A stretch of 64,000 nucleotides of DNA from Plantago major (Eukaryota; Streptophyta; Magnoliopsida; Lamiales; Plantaginaceae): contig CM048842.1 of NCBI GenBank assembly GCA_026545765.1, positions 91,973,230-92,037,229 of the forward strand, read 5' to 3'. A program made the translations under genes and the position numbers. Positions 9,464 through 20,158 of this stretch are shown piece by piece. Numbering within the stretch: the stretch's first letter is position 1; each line of letters starts with the position of its first letter. The notes beneath the pieces were generated by a model. That model worked only from the letters and a program-made list of their open reading frames with translations. It had not been told where the DNA came from and searched no databases.

Positions 9464-11650
9464 CACTACAAGAATTCTGTTAAATAGCGACGGAAAGGGG
9501 CGACGGAACTATCCGTCGCCCCTTAACGACGGATCGCTAATTTTAGCGCGGATATTTCTATCCGTCGCTAAATAACGACGAATAGTCTATCCGTCGCTAA
9601 ATAACGACGAATAGTCTATCCGTCGTTAGTTTTTGTTGACTTTTTAATTTTTTAAAAATGAAAAATAGTATTTTAACGACGGATAGATTATCCGTCGTTA
9701 AATATTTAATTTAAAAAAATTAAAACTAACGACGGATAGAATTATCCGTCGCTATTTAGTGACGGATAATTCTATCTGTCGTTAAACTTAATAAAACGGG
9801 AAGCAAACAGCCTTCTTCCACCATTTATATTCTGCTTCTTCTTTCTTCTTGTCTTCACCGTTTTCGCCCCTTCTCCAACTCCGATCAAAACTCCACCATT
9901 CTGGCCAATCTTAGACTCTTTTCGAAGCTCGTTGAACAAGGAACTCGGGGGCCATTCAATTTCATCATTTTTCGGCTATTTTTTCCGTAATTGAAGGTAT
10001 TAGTCTAAAACCCTTACTTTGTTAAATTTGGAATTTTTTCTAATTTCGAGCAATTGTATGTTTTTAGAAATTTGCACTAGCTATTAAATAGTGGGTTAAG
10101 CTTGAGGTTGTTTAATTGATAGATTTAGGTCAATTTTGAGCAATTGTATGTTTTTGAATTGTTAGTATCATGTTAGGAATGTTTGTAAGTATGTATGGTA
10201 TTTAATTTTCTGTTTTCATATATGTAGTAGGATTAGTGAGATTTGGTTGAGTTTTTTGAGACCATTTAGATTTAGTGATTTTGGTGGTTGTAGTATAATT
10301 GGTTCGTATTAACTTAGAAAGAATTACTACTGTTTTAATTTATAATTTGTAATTGTAATGGAATTTTGAAATTCGAAAAAAAAATTTCAAACGTAAAATG
10401 TATGTAATTCATGAAATTTGGAACGTATTATAATTAACAATGCAATTATAGCCAAGAATTGGAATTGGTTGTAGTATAATTTGTTCGTATTGACTTGTTG
10501 TGAATTACTACTATTTTAATCTACAATATGAAAGTTATTATTGGATTCTTCAAGGATGATCTCCACCTTCGTCGCCTCCTCCACCGTCGCCTACACCATT
10601 GCCGCCTCCACCCGATTCATTGGAGTTCTGCCGAGTAAGTATACTTCGTCTTTCTTAGTAGTGATTTCATTTCTAACATGTAAACTGTATTTTGTAGTTA
10701 ATTTAGCACAATTAATATTTAACCTCGGTTTTTTTTATGTATGTAGAAATTGCGATACGCTCTCCTATACAGACATGTGGACAGGTTTTTCTGCTTTCGA
10801 TAGAGCATTGGAGGCAGAAATGAAGGCCAATGAAGATGCAAACATGGTTAAAACCAATGCTGGGAAAGAAATGGATGATGAAGATGATGAGGATTTTGAC
10901 ATGACCATTGAGAGGATGATGAACTTTCGATTATTTGAAAGTTCATATCACATGCTTGAATATAGACGGAATCATCTATAGGCTAGTGTATATATTCGTA
11001 TCTTATTTGTGATAATATGATAATTTTTTTTTTATTTGTTTAAGCTTTATTTGTGAGTTGTATGTTAGCCACTATATGTGAGACTGAACTTAGGTCATAT
11101 GTTAGTCACCATTGTCTTAGCTGCTTTTAGGACAATATGAGCGGTATGTTAACCACTATATGTGGGTGATATGTTAGTCACCATTTGTGTAGTATGCGTA
11201 ATTTTTCATCCATAACTCATGGTATGCACTTTACGATTTCAGGCTGAGGTGGTGAGGAGGATCGACATTCGGGAGCTGTCAATTCAAGAAGAAAACGACA
11301 TATTCTTAGCCTTGATACATTTCTATTATGCTTCTCCTAGATATTTCGTTTTGAACTTCTATTTTTCTGCCACTTGACCTCTTGTTTTAGCTTATGTACG
11401 GATATTTCATTTTATTACAAATAATTTGCATTTTGTCGAATGATTTCTGTTTAATTAAAACAATTTCATTATTATGGATTTACTATCGGACATTATATTT
11501 GTGAAACAGGTGAAATATGAAAACAGACATCAAAAATTTTAAAAAAAATTCAAAATCTGCTCAATTTAGCGACGGATAAAGTATACGTCGCTAAAATCCA
11601 GTAAATTTATAATTAAAAAAAATAATCTAAAACAGCAGATTCTTGTAGTG
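9464..11650. mobile_element. Non-autonomous CACTA (En/Spm-like) element, 2.19 kb
   Basis: It starts with CACTACAAGAATTCTGTT and ends with the inverted AGATTCTTGTAGTG. Subterminal repeats of CGACGGATAG/CTATCCGTCG crowd both ends, as in CACTA elements. The 3-base duplication is GAA on the left and GTA on the right. The neighbouring tandem copies read GTCAGTAGG at the same place, so the original target was GTA with one later change. No transposase is seen. Two open segments, about 10,541-10,635 and 10,747-10,981, are separated by a GTAAGT...TATGTAG intron-like gap. The second ends with an acidic stretch (EMDDEDDEDFDMT). They are of unknown origin and may be captured sequence. Confidence 0.88.
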
Positions 11651-11935
11651 GTAGGCAATTGTTTGCCCAATTGTAAAGTTTAGAGAGGCCTATTGCCTAT
11701 TCTGTTAGAACTTTTGGTATTACTGGTTTTAGAGGTCAGTAGGCAACTGTTTGCCCAATTGTAAAGTTTAGAGAGGCCAATTGCCTATTCCGTTAGAACT
11801 TTTGGTATTACTGGTTTTAGTGGTCAATTCCTTTGTTCATTTCTTCTAAGCTGAATGTATAAAACTTTTAGTATTACTGTTTTTAGAGGTCAGTTCCTTT
11901 GTTCATTTCTGGTAATTCATTAGCATCATTAGATA
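11651..11935. repeat. Copies 2-3 and degenerate extra copies of the ~90-base repeat
   Basis: Two good copies (11,651-11,735 and 11,736-11,822) are followed by a related stretch. In it TTCATTTCT, (A/T)AGCT(G/T)AATGTATAAAACTTT and GAGGTCAGT recur (11,823-11,935). The same words return at 16,496-16,560, on the far side of the ATR/PPR fragments. Confidence 0.75.
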
Positions 11936-12793
11936 TGAACTGAGGAAACCTTAGTATGAACTGCACTGGAATATATGAAGTTTGCATATAATGTAGCACA
12001 TAAAGGTGGTACCGGGAAAGTCAATTGATGAATGATGATGGACGGGAACAATTCATTTCGGAGAAGAAAAATGAGAGCCAGAGGAAAATAGAAACGCGAG
12101 GCATGAAAACTGTTTTACGCTTGGTTAGGTGTATAGCATTTCAGGTCCGTTCGTATATTCCACACTCTCCTACTATTCGAGTTTTTAACAGTAGTCACAA
12201 AGTCTAAAGTGACTTTAATGTCTCTTTCTCGAATTTGTGAATATGAGACATTTGGCATGAGGTGGAAGGATTCTAGAACTCCACGAAATGCTTCGTCTGC
12301 CTAGATGTACTGTATGTTTGCGCTAGTTCCTACTAACTGTGTTCTTTTGCTTGCTCCTTGTAACTGGGCACAAACACCACTTTGCGTCTCTTAGGAGACC
12401 CTTCTATTAACATTGTTGCGAAATATAGCCAGACTTTCGTTAGCAAGGTACTTTTCTGGTTTATGTTCAAGTTACAAGCCATATTAGTTGGTACAGAAGT
12501 ATTTGTTTGGTAACTGGTAACCACCTGAGTCCTGACTAGTTCGGATAACAGATGAATAGTGTCGACTTGTAGTTCATTAAGAAATAGTTGAAAGAGTAGT
12601 GAAACATGTGTAATAGTAACCTTTAAGAGGGATATTGACAAAGTGAATTGACATTCTAAGACCACTTAACAGATACCAAGTTCCCAAAGAAAGGGGAAAA
12701 CCTCTTGGTTGCAAAAATCTCATTATTTACAGAACCTCAGGTAGAATAATACCAAATCCCAATGAGATTTTTTAACGGGGAAAATTACATAAT
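11936..12793. other. Spacer between the repeat and the PPR-SMR fragment
   Basis: No gene is recognised. A minus-strand frame at 12,333-12,665 is open but has no family hallmarks and ordinary spacer composition. The stretch may be untranslated or intron sequence carried with the gene fragments to its right. Confidence 0.5.
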
Positions 12794-13324
12794 ATGGTGG
12801 ATTATCATCTCAGAAACTCTCAAGTAAAAGGTTTGGTGAAAGAAATGATGGTGCGAAATGCATTCCCAGACCCACAAACCAGCAAAATCTCAGCTGGAGT
12901 TGGTTGGTCTTTATCAGCAAACCGAAGTGTAACTTCACCAAACCATTGTAGCAGAATGAGATATGCAGTGGCCAAATGCATTCCATGTAAATCGAGCTTC
13001 AACTCCGAAGACTTCCATTCCATTACTTGATCAAGAACCCTTGATTTCTGCAGTTCTTTAACCAAATCAGCCTCTGCTTGAGTCAAATTCTCCAGCAACG
13101 CGTTGATTGAAAGAGGTAACTTTTTCAAATTTTGCAGCAACAAGGCAAAAGTCGGGCATGAGTTCAGAACAGAATTATAAGTTCTAGCTGAGACCGTGAT
13201 TCCTGAACTTGTCATTTTCTTCAACCACAAGACCATACACGAAAGCTCCCCGTGAGATCACACAGTCCAAGTTTTCGTTCTTGATTTGTACGTCGTCCCC
13301 ATATTTCTCTACTAAACCACCTAG
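12794..13324 (-). pseudogene. PPR-SMR protein, C-terminal fragment (broken)
   Basis: PPR-SMR proteins are organelle-targeted RNA-binding proteins with a C-terminal Small MutS-Related domain. On the minus strand, about 13,324-13,215 reads LVEKYGDDVQIKNENLDC and VISRGAFVYGLVVE. After a frame change, TYNSVLNSCPT follows, and then the SMR domain: KSSELKLDLHGMHLATAYL and ILLVCGSG. The LDLHG and CGSG motifs are the SMR signatures. After CGSG the minus frame runs into unrelated residues and stops at 12,820. The expected tail, of the type VKGLVKEMMVR, is readable on the opposite strand at 12,827-12,860 (see findings). With no N-terminal PPR array, a frameshift and a disrupted tail, it is a pseudogene. 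It sits about 120 bases downstream of the ATR fragment in the same orientation. Confidence 0.75.
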
Positions 13325-13447
13325 ATGGGGATATTTTGTGAGTTATATTGCATCTTGTATGTAAGGATCATTGTGCATCACTGTGAATCAGATTAAAGGT
13401 AGGATCGGTGTTATTACTGATTTCCATTTTAGTTATCTCAGCTACTA

Positions 13448-16400
13448 CTAGAACCAAGGCATCCACCATATGTACATCTTTCCAAGGTTCTTCAGGGAAA
13501 CTGCTTCTGCTATTAGACGGCGAGCTTGTCCTTCCACAGCTAGAGGTAAGGATGGTGCTGCATTAACACCAACAACAACTCCTTGCAGACGTGCTTCAAT
13601 ATTATTAATTGCTAGCTGCAAGTTCAATAAAGAAATCTCAGCTTCCACCTTTTACTTTTTTCTGAAAAAACTAGGACTTTGTTAGGGAACATATTACTCA
13701 TAATAAGCAGAATTACCAGCAGAAACTGCAAGGGAGAAAAAAGAAACAGAGATTCAGACCTGTGCATGTGGATTCTGTACTTCCACTCCACTGGACTTGT
13801 GGGATTTAGTCCAGTCAACAAGCGGGTCATGGATAAAAGTCTCCAGAACGCTCATGTGTGTCTCCTTGTTTGTCCTTAGAACAGAAAGTGTTATCTCGCA
13901 AACCCTCATATCCAGTGATGCCTAGCCCATCAATCATGTTCTGTATAACCAAAAGGCAGCCAATTAGAAATAGGTAGACAACGAAAAAGATAATGAATCT
14001 GGAAATGTTTAGTTCCAGTATTTATCCCAATGACTTTATGATACAGCATTACAGAAGCCTATTTGACAGGAATTAGTTTCTCTGAAAATCCCAATGAGAA
14101 CCACATATCTTTCTAACTCCATCATCCCTCCCAATACTGAATGAAAGGATAGAGAGACCAAAATGACCTCTCGTAATCTCTAAGGAAAAACATTCATCAA
14201 TTATCAATAAATGCACGTGCAATAGAGTAAAATTGATCGTCTTCAACATCTAGGACACTGTCCCCTCTTCTTTTTTTCTTTCCTTGATTGATCTTATATT
14301 TTGTTTTTTGTCCCTTACCTGTGTCAGTCTAAATGGCACCAACTCTGGCAACTCCAACACCAGGCCTCTGTTAAACAAGCAACTAAAATCAACATGAAGA
14401 CGGTTGCCAGTGGTTGAATCAAAAAGAATATTTTCACCATGACGATCTCCAAGGCCAACAATGTGCCCCACCATAGACCAAACAGCAGTAGTATGTGCAT
14501 AGCCAGTCCGGGCCCTAAACCACATGGCTGGTTCAGAAAATGTGTTCACAAACCATTTGTGGAAAGCTGGAGGGAACAATGACAAAACTTTGGTCTTCAG
14601 CATTTCGTCTTCTGCTCCTTCACCTTGGCATTGATCATAGATTCGCTTAATGTAAGGGTTCGTCCTCTGTCTGTCAAACTTTCCACAGCTTATATAGATA
14701 TCCTGGAGAATATGTCGGAGTCCACGAGTGTTAGGTACCCACTCAACCATACCACAATCTTCTGCCAGTGGAACCACTGCAAATGTACGAATATATAGCT
14801 TTCTACGACGCTTTTTCTGGGTATTTAGACAGTAAACGGTTTATCATTGCATTAAATTCCATCATGCGAGCATCCTTTCTAAGGTCATCCTTTGGTTTGC
14901 AGAGGAAAGGGTATTCAATTCCATTGCTGCCTATAAGAATTACCTGTAAATACTGAAGGAGATTGGTGAGCATAACATTAATTTGAGCAGTTATCTTATG
15001 CACTAGCAAATTTTTGAAGCCACTTAGTTGAATTGCATTAAAGTAGTTAATGATTGAGAATGAAACTTGAAGTAGCAGGGTTGGGTTTAAGGAAACTTTT
15101 GAGAAATTAGACCGAGACAGTGACAATACTCAGGCCCCAAACATAAAACCAAGAATCACAGAAAATCACAATAATATTCATATGTCAATGATCTCACAGT
15201 ACCAATGAAACAAATAAAATAAAATAGACGGCATCACAATATTGTAGGTAATTCTGAATATGCAAATATATCAGATATACCAGAATCAGTCAAATTCGGA
15301 TCATATGAAGGTCGATTCTTTCTGGGTTGGCATCACAATTTCTACTGGCATCATCCTCTTCAGGGCACTGAACACGGTCAAAATATTGATTGTCCTGTGT
15401 TAAAAACTCTGTGGGACCCACTGCTACAGTGAGAGGGTGAGATCACCTAAGACCGGGGTCTAACAAACCCTGAATCTCATATGTACGATTGCAGTACAGT
15501 TGCTGATTCAGTGTGGGAGGTGCACATGCACTGAGCCTATTATCAATTCCTTCCTCCCCTGTGACTGGCCTTTGTGTTCCACCGGTTTAGGCGCACTAAT
15601 GCGCACTTTATCTGGTAAGGAGCCGAACTGTAATTCTAGTTCGTCTGTTGAACAGTTTGTCTCTGTTCTTCCTTCCTTCTTTTATCATTGTTTCAGTTCC
15701 TTCTTCTTTATGAGTTTGGGAATAATCACTTTCCTTAACATCCTGGACTTTGATTGGCCTGGATGCATGCATAATTTCATGAGATGATCGACTAGTGAGG
15801 CAAATTGCAGGGACATAGAGTTAAAACCTCCTGAAGTGGATCCTTTTCTAGCAGCTTGTATAATCTCTGCAGCAGCTTCCCTTCGTGAAGCAACGGTAGA
15901 TTTTGTAACTGCTGCCATCGTCCAAAGGGCTTGCTGTGGATATTGCTTGAGAACAGAAGTGATCATGAACTTCACTAGGCGTTTAATTTCTTCATTTTGG
16001 TGGCAAATTCTCGATACCAACTGTGGCAACACAGTTAGCCATTGGTACAGTTGTAAACACCCTCTCATAATGCCCATGATCTAATAAATTTAGCAAAACA
16101 CAGAAGATAGACACAAAATGTTGAATCAGTAAAGTTATTACCTTTGTGTGAATATCTGTCATATATATGTTTATTTGGATTGTGGGTTACTTCTATAATA
16201 AATGCTGCCAAACTCAAACCACAATGTTAACAACCTAGGCAATGCCTGGAAGAGATTTTTGTGTCCCTTGTGAACATTAGAACATTAGAACTTCTGGAAG
16301 GTGCGTCCACCATGCACGGATCCTCAACATTTGTAGGTGCAACAGTAGCTGAATTCGATGGCTTCACCCTTATAGATTGTTCGCTACTTTCTTCCTGGCG

Positions 16401-16520
16401 TTTTCTGGCATCAGCATGTACTTCGTCCTTGTACTTTGCCAAATAAAAATCACCCTTTTCCCACCTGGGTTGCATATCTTTCACCCTAGCTAGTTCTTTA
16501 GAGGTCAGTAGCTTGTTCAT
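13448..16520 (-). pseudogene. ATR: ATR checkpoint kinase, C-terminal fragment (FAT-kinase-FATC), broken
   Basis: ATR is the PI3K-like kinase that signals replication stress. Several exon remnants follow the ATR order on the minus strand. About 16,500-16,200 holds the FAT region (MQPRWEKGDFYLAKYKDEV, then FQALPRLLTLWFEFGS). About 16,077-15,700 reads YQWLTVLPQLVSRICHQNEE and REAAAEIIQAARKG. About 15,390-15,246 reads FSALKRMMP. About 14,960-14,815 reads [19 protein letters not shown]. About 14,810-14,321 holds the kinase core, with catalytic GLGDRHGENILFD and HVDFSCLF. About 13,950-13,770 reads [13 protein letters not shown]. About 13,640-13,448 holds the FATC end (ARRLIAEAVS, MYIWWMPWF, stop). 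Frames shift at about 14,810 (after YPEK), about 13,905 (a small deletion after GYEG) and about 16,290 (deletion of the WWSYLPDVLL-type segment). The first ~2,000 residues are absent: upstream lies only spacer and a plus-strand gene. Introns are kept, so this is a DNA-level copy, not a retrocopy. Confidence 0.88.
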
Positions 16521-17444
16521 TTCTGGTAAGCTTAATGTATAAAACTTTCATGTATTAGTATTTGTACATTTGGCCATGCTTCACATTTTTACGGGTTGTT
16601 GTCATTATTAGGCATACTAGGTGCCCATTATTTATTTAACAATTTAATCTTATTAGTTCCCGATTTTCTTCAACCTAAGTGTTGCACATTGTTGCTGGCA
16701 TTTCTAGGTTGCAATATTGCACACTCACCACTCATGATGTGCAATGTACATTAGAAAGAAGCTAATTACCGCACAACATTACACTCAAAGGATTTCAATG
16801 AATCTATATAGTATGATATTTTGTACATGACCATGCGTGTGTTATACAAGATTTGTACATCTTTGGATCATTATCAGCATTATGCTTGGGAAATTGTGAG
16901 CGTGGCACGGGTAACTGAGGACTGAGGTTACCCTTACATCTTGGTTCTTATTAGAGAAAGGCAAATTCTTGTATAGTGTGAGAACAAATGGAATTGGTGG
17001 AGAACAAAGGAATTGGTTGAAGATGAAGCGACTCAACTCACTTTTGGTTGGCGAGAAAGAAAGAAAGATAGTGTGAGGGCTTAATAGAAAGGGTTGTTGA
17101 CGAAGCGTCCCTGGAACAAACACAACTTTGCAGATCGGTGCGGCTGTGACTTTGGAATCGATCCGATGGTTCATTCCAGTTTTCGGGAAGGGCTGGGAGC
17201 TTGAATGAAGGAGACGATTAAAGAAGATTGTTTGGAAACCAACGAGAAAAAAGGAAACACGGTGTTAATAGTTGTTTTACGCTTTTAATAAGTGCTAAAC
17301 AAACTGGGACTTATTATATTGTTTAAATTAAATTTAAAATAGATCTCTAGGACTTAAAAATACACGAACATACAAATACATCTCTACCAACTCTTGTACA
17401 CGAACTCATGTACGGACCGTAATCTCAAGCACCTTGTTAAAGGG
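16521..17444. other. Spacer left of the duplicated BAG leader
   Basis: The first 40 bases repeat words of the 11,651-11,935 repeat family. A minus-strand frame at 16,842-17,174 is open (starts MNHRIDSKVTAAPICK, Ser/Pro/Phe-rich) but matches nothing I recognise. It could be a 5' exon of one of the fragmented genes. No intact gene is visible. Confidence 0.45.
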
Positions 17445-17660
17445 GGGAGACCATAAAATCGCATTTTGGTATACCGTCAACATCAAGTGAAACAAAGTGA
17501 ACCATCACGATTTCACTACAAACCGTAAAAACTTGAGTAATCAGCACGGGAGAGATTCGTTAGTATTTATATTTACAGTTGAACACACAATCCAGATCCG
17601 GCTGAAAATCAACAGTGCCATTTCTCTCCCAAAAAATCACAAAACCCTTCCAAACAATCG
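17445..17660 (+). promoter_or_regulatory. Duplicated BAG promoter/leader in front of an unrelated gene
   Basis: The stretch matches 355-533 upstream of the BAG gene. Shared words include TAAAATCGCAT, GACAAAGTGA/AACAAAGTGA, CCATCACGATTTCACTACAA, AACTTGAGTAAT and TTTCTCTCCCAAAAA, then TCACAAAACCCTT. The match stops a few bases before the ATG at 17,664. It would serve as 5' leader, and probably proximal promoter, of the membrane-protein gene. Confidence 0.8.
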
Positions 17661-17663
17661 AAA

Positions 17664-18545
17664 ATGGCGTCAATTGGAGGTGCATTACGCCAGGCATTCA
17701 TGCCGAAGCACGAGTACGAGAGCCTCCGTGAGGAGGACAAGGTGTTGCAGAAGCTCCACAAGCCGTTGATCTCCCTCTTCATAGCCCTAATTTCACTCGC
17801 CGTGCTGATTTCCTCATCGATCAGCTTGAAGATAGTCTTTCCGAGTGACAATCTGCACCGCCCTTTCTGCCGTGAAGCTCGGATTCAGCCGCTTCCGGTG
17901 AACTTCACTTCACCTCTCACCGGCGAGTCGTCGGATCTTGTCACCGGTGCGTTCGTGTTGACGGATCAGGAGACTGTGGATTACTACTGGATGGTAGTGT
18001 TTGTTCCTTCAGTTATGATTTTCGCAGCTTCGACTGTGTACCTGATTGCAGGAATTGCGGTTGCTTGTGCTGCTCCTGTGAGACATGGATGCTTGAAGGT
18101 TGTTGAGAATAGATACTGTGCCTCGAGAAGAGGTGGTGTGAGGTGTCTTTCTATACTTAATGCTGTGTTTGCTACTATATTTGGCCTTCTTGCGTTGTTT
18201 CTCGGTTCGACTCTGCTTACTTTGGGTAGTAGCTGCTCATTGACATTGTTTTGGTGCTATGAGATTTCGATGTGGAGTTTGGTGATTATACATGGAGGAG
18301 CTGCATTTTTTCTCAGGCGAAAAGTTCTTGATGAGAGTGAGTCTGTTTCTAGTAGGAATCTTGGGATTGAAATGCTTGAAGCTAGTCCGGCTGAATTTAC
18401 GCCGGAAGTGGAGAGACGTGTTAGTGAAGGGTTCAAGTCGTGGATGGGTCCGTCTTTTTTGTCTTCTGATGAGGAGGATGAGCCTGATGATTATCTGGAA
18501 GTGTCGAATGTGATCCGCACGAATTCGACTCGTCTCAGAGTGTGA
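17664..18545 (+). CDS. Uncharacterised four-helix membrane protein, intronless
   Basis: The ORF is 293 residues with no intron, starting MASIGGALRQAFMPKHEYES. I do not recognise a named family. Four hydrophobic segments are clear: about residues 34-60 (LISLFIALISLAVLIS), 107-137 (YYWMVVFVPSVMIFAAS), 160-189 (ILNAVFATIFGLLALFLGS) and 196-217 (LFWCYEISMWSLVIIHGG). A Cys-containing loop (residues 61-105, FCREARIQPLPVNF) would lie outside the first pair. The C-tail is acidic (FLSSDEEDEPDDYLEV). Codon use and the unbroken frame suggest a working gene. It sits between the two parts of a broken BAG duplicate, directly behind the copied BAG leader. The 3' flank ends in an A-rich run (AAGAAAAGGAAAG, 18,763-18,775), which would fit an old retrocopy but is weak evidence. 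Confidence 0.8.
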   Translation: MASIGGALRQAFMPKHEYESLREEDKVLQKLHKPLISLFIALISLAVLISSSISLKIVFPSDNLHRPFCREARIQPLPVNFTSPLTGESSDLVTGAFVLTDQETVDYYWMVVFVPSVMIFAASTVYLIAGIAVACAAPVRHGCLKVVENRYCASRRGGVRCLSILNAVFATIFGLLALFLGSTLLTLGSSCSLTLFWCYEISMWSLVIIHGGAAFFLRRKVLDESESVSSRNLGIEMLEASPAEFTPEVERRVSEGFKSWMGPSFLSSDEEDEPDDYLEVSNVIRTNSTRLRV

Positions 18546-18803
18546 GAGGTCTCGTCTATGCCGATTCATTGGTCTCTTTTTAGTTTTTACTGATACATTT
18601 ACACGGCTTGTAGAGTCATGCTGGGAAGTGGGAAGACATTTAGATAGATAGGGATCAGTATGTACAAATTGCTGTTGGACGGTATTCTTTGTAGAGTAAT
18701 TGTGGCTAGAGCTTTGTACTTAAACAGTGACATGCCATTTTGAATGGATACAGTTTTAATTCAAGAAAAGGAAAGTTTCACCAGTTCATTAATTGAGTAA
18801 ACA

Positions 18804-20040
18804 GGCTGGGATTGAGGCCTGCTCAGGAGCCGACATGTATAAACATTGAGGTTTCTCATAGTCTGAATGAATTTGCAGTTACTGTTCCGTTTAACTCGAG
18901 CTCTGGTATGCATTTAACTTTTTTTGTATGTCTTAATTCTTGACTGTGCAGGCAAATCTGCAATTTCGTGAAGTTCTATGAAATGTTGTTGTGGTTTTGC
19001 ATTTGTTCATTGGTTAGATATATTACTGATGTGTTGGATAGCAGGGAAAATTGTATTCTATGTCAATTGAATGCGACTGTCTAAGATCGTGTAGTCTGGT
19101 ATAAGTATATGTCACTCACTAAGAAATCTGATCAAAGCCAGTTTAAAAACGGATGGCTTTATGGTTAGCCTCAATTTATAGACGGATAACTATGTTCTGG
19201 TACAGTGGCAATGCTTGTTGGTATTGATTGGAGATTATAGTTTACTACTCTCCTGTGTCTTCTGATTCTCGAATTACTACCTGGTTTGTTCTACTCTATG
19301 TATTCAGTTCATCATAATTACATCTCTTAGGAATGATGGAAATGCACCACGTTTGGCAACGATTTTGCTGGCATTGTTTGGAGATCGATGTATTACTATC
19401 CTGCTGTATTTTCCTGTTTACAATCTGGAATTAGTTCAGATCAGATCAATTATATATTGTCCTAGGACATTCAGATTGGACTGTTCGTATATGGTTTTGA
19501 ATCTGCCATCTGTTTCATTATAGATTACGAAAGCCTGTTGATATCATATGTATGTTTTTAGGTAGAGTAATGTGGAACATACTTTTGGGATTTGAGATAT
19601 CTGTCCTAGGACATTCAAATTAGACCGTTCTTATCTGGTTTTGAATCTGCCATTTATTTCATTACAGATTGCGAAAACTGTTGATATCATATGTATGTTC
19701 GGTACGACGGACTTTTAAGATTAATAGCATTTGTTTAGGTAATTATGCTAGAGTAATGTGAACATACTTTAAATTTGGGATCTTGGAGGAAAAATGATTA
19801 ACAGACTGACTTATTTTAGGGAAATGGTAAGTATGGTTCTTTACTCTCTGTTGTGATGCATGTATCCTCTACTTCGATTTAATAGGATTTTCATTTTGGT
19901 CGATGCAGCTATCTTAAACCAATTACTGCTGAAAAACTGGGTTTAAAGCTCAAGTCCCATGAACTGGCTGCTCACTTGTCGAGGATACAAGAGATGAGCA
20001 GGAAAAACATGAAGAAGTTGGATAAATCTTGAGTACCCCA
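18804..20040 (+). pseudogene. Broken duplicate of the BAG gene (part of exon 1, intron 1, part of exon 2)
   Basis: Sequence from 18,804 matches the BAG gene from about 623: GAGGCCTG(C/A)TCAGGAGCC, GTTTCTCAT, AACTCGAGCT(C/T)TGGTATGCAT including the exon 1 donor. It then matches much of intron 1 (for example CTGATCAAA, TACTACTCTCCTGTGT/TACTACGCTACTGTGT), the acceptor GATGCAG at about 19,908, and exon 2 (GAAAAACTGGGTTTAAAGCT, CTTGTCGAGGATACA). It stops near 20,040. Intron homology shows a DNA duplication, in direct orientation about 17-18 kb from the source. The start codon region (BAG 534-622) is absent and replaced by the membrane-protein gene. Exon 2 has internal deletions, so it cannot encode a Ubl domain. 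Confidence 0.88.
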
Positions 20041-20158
20041 TGAATCACCTTTTGTGCACACACATAAAAAGTACACACATCTCTTACCTTCACACAAATA
20101 ATCACCTTTACAAACAAGTGGAATGAGTGAACAAAATGCACACATGAATACCACAAGA

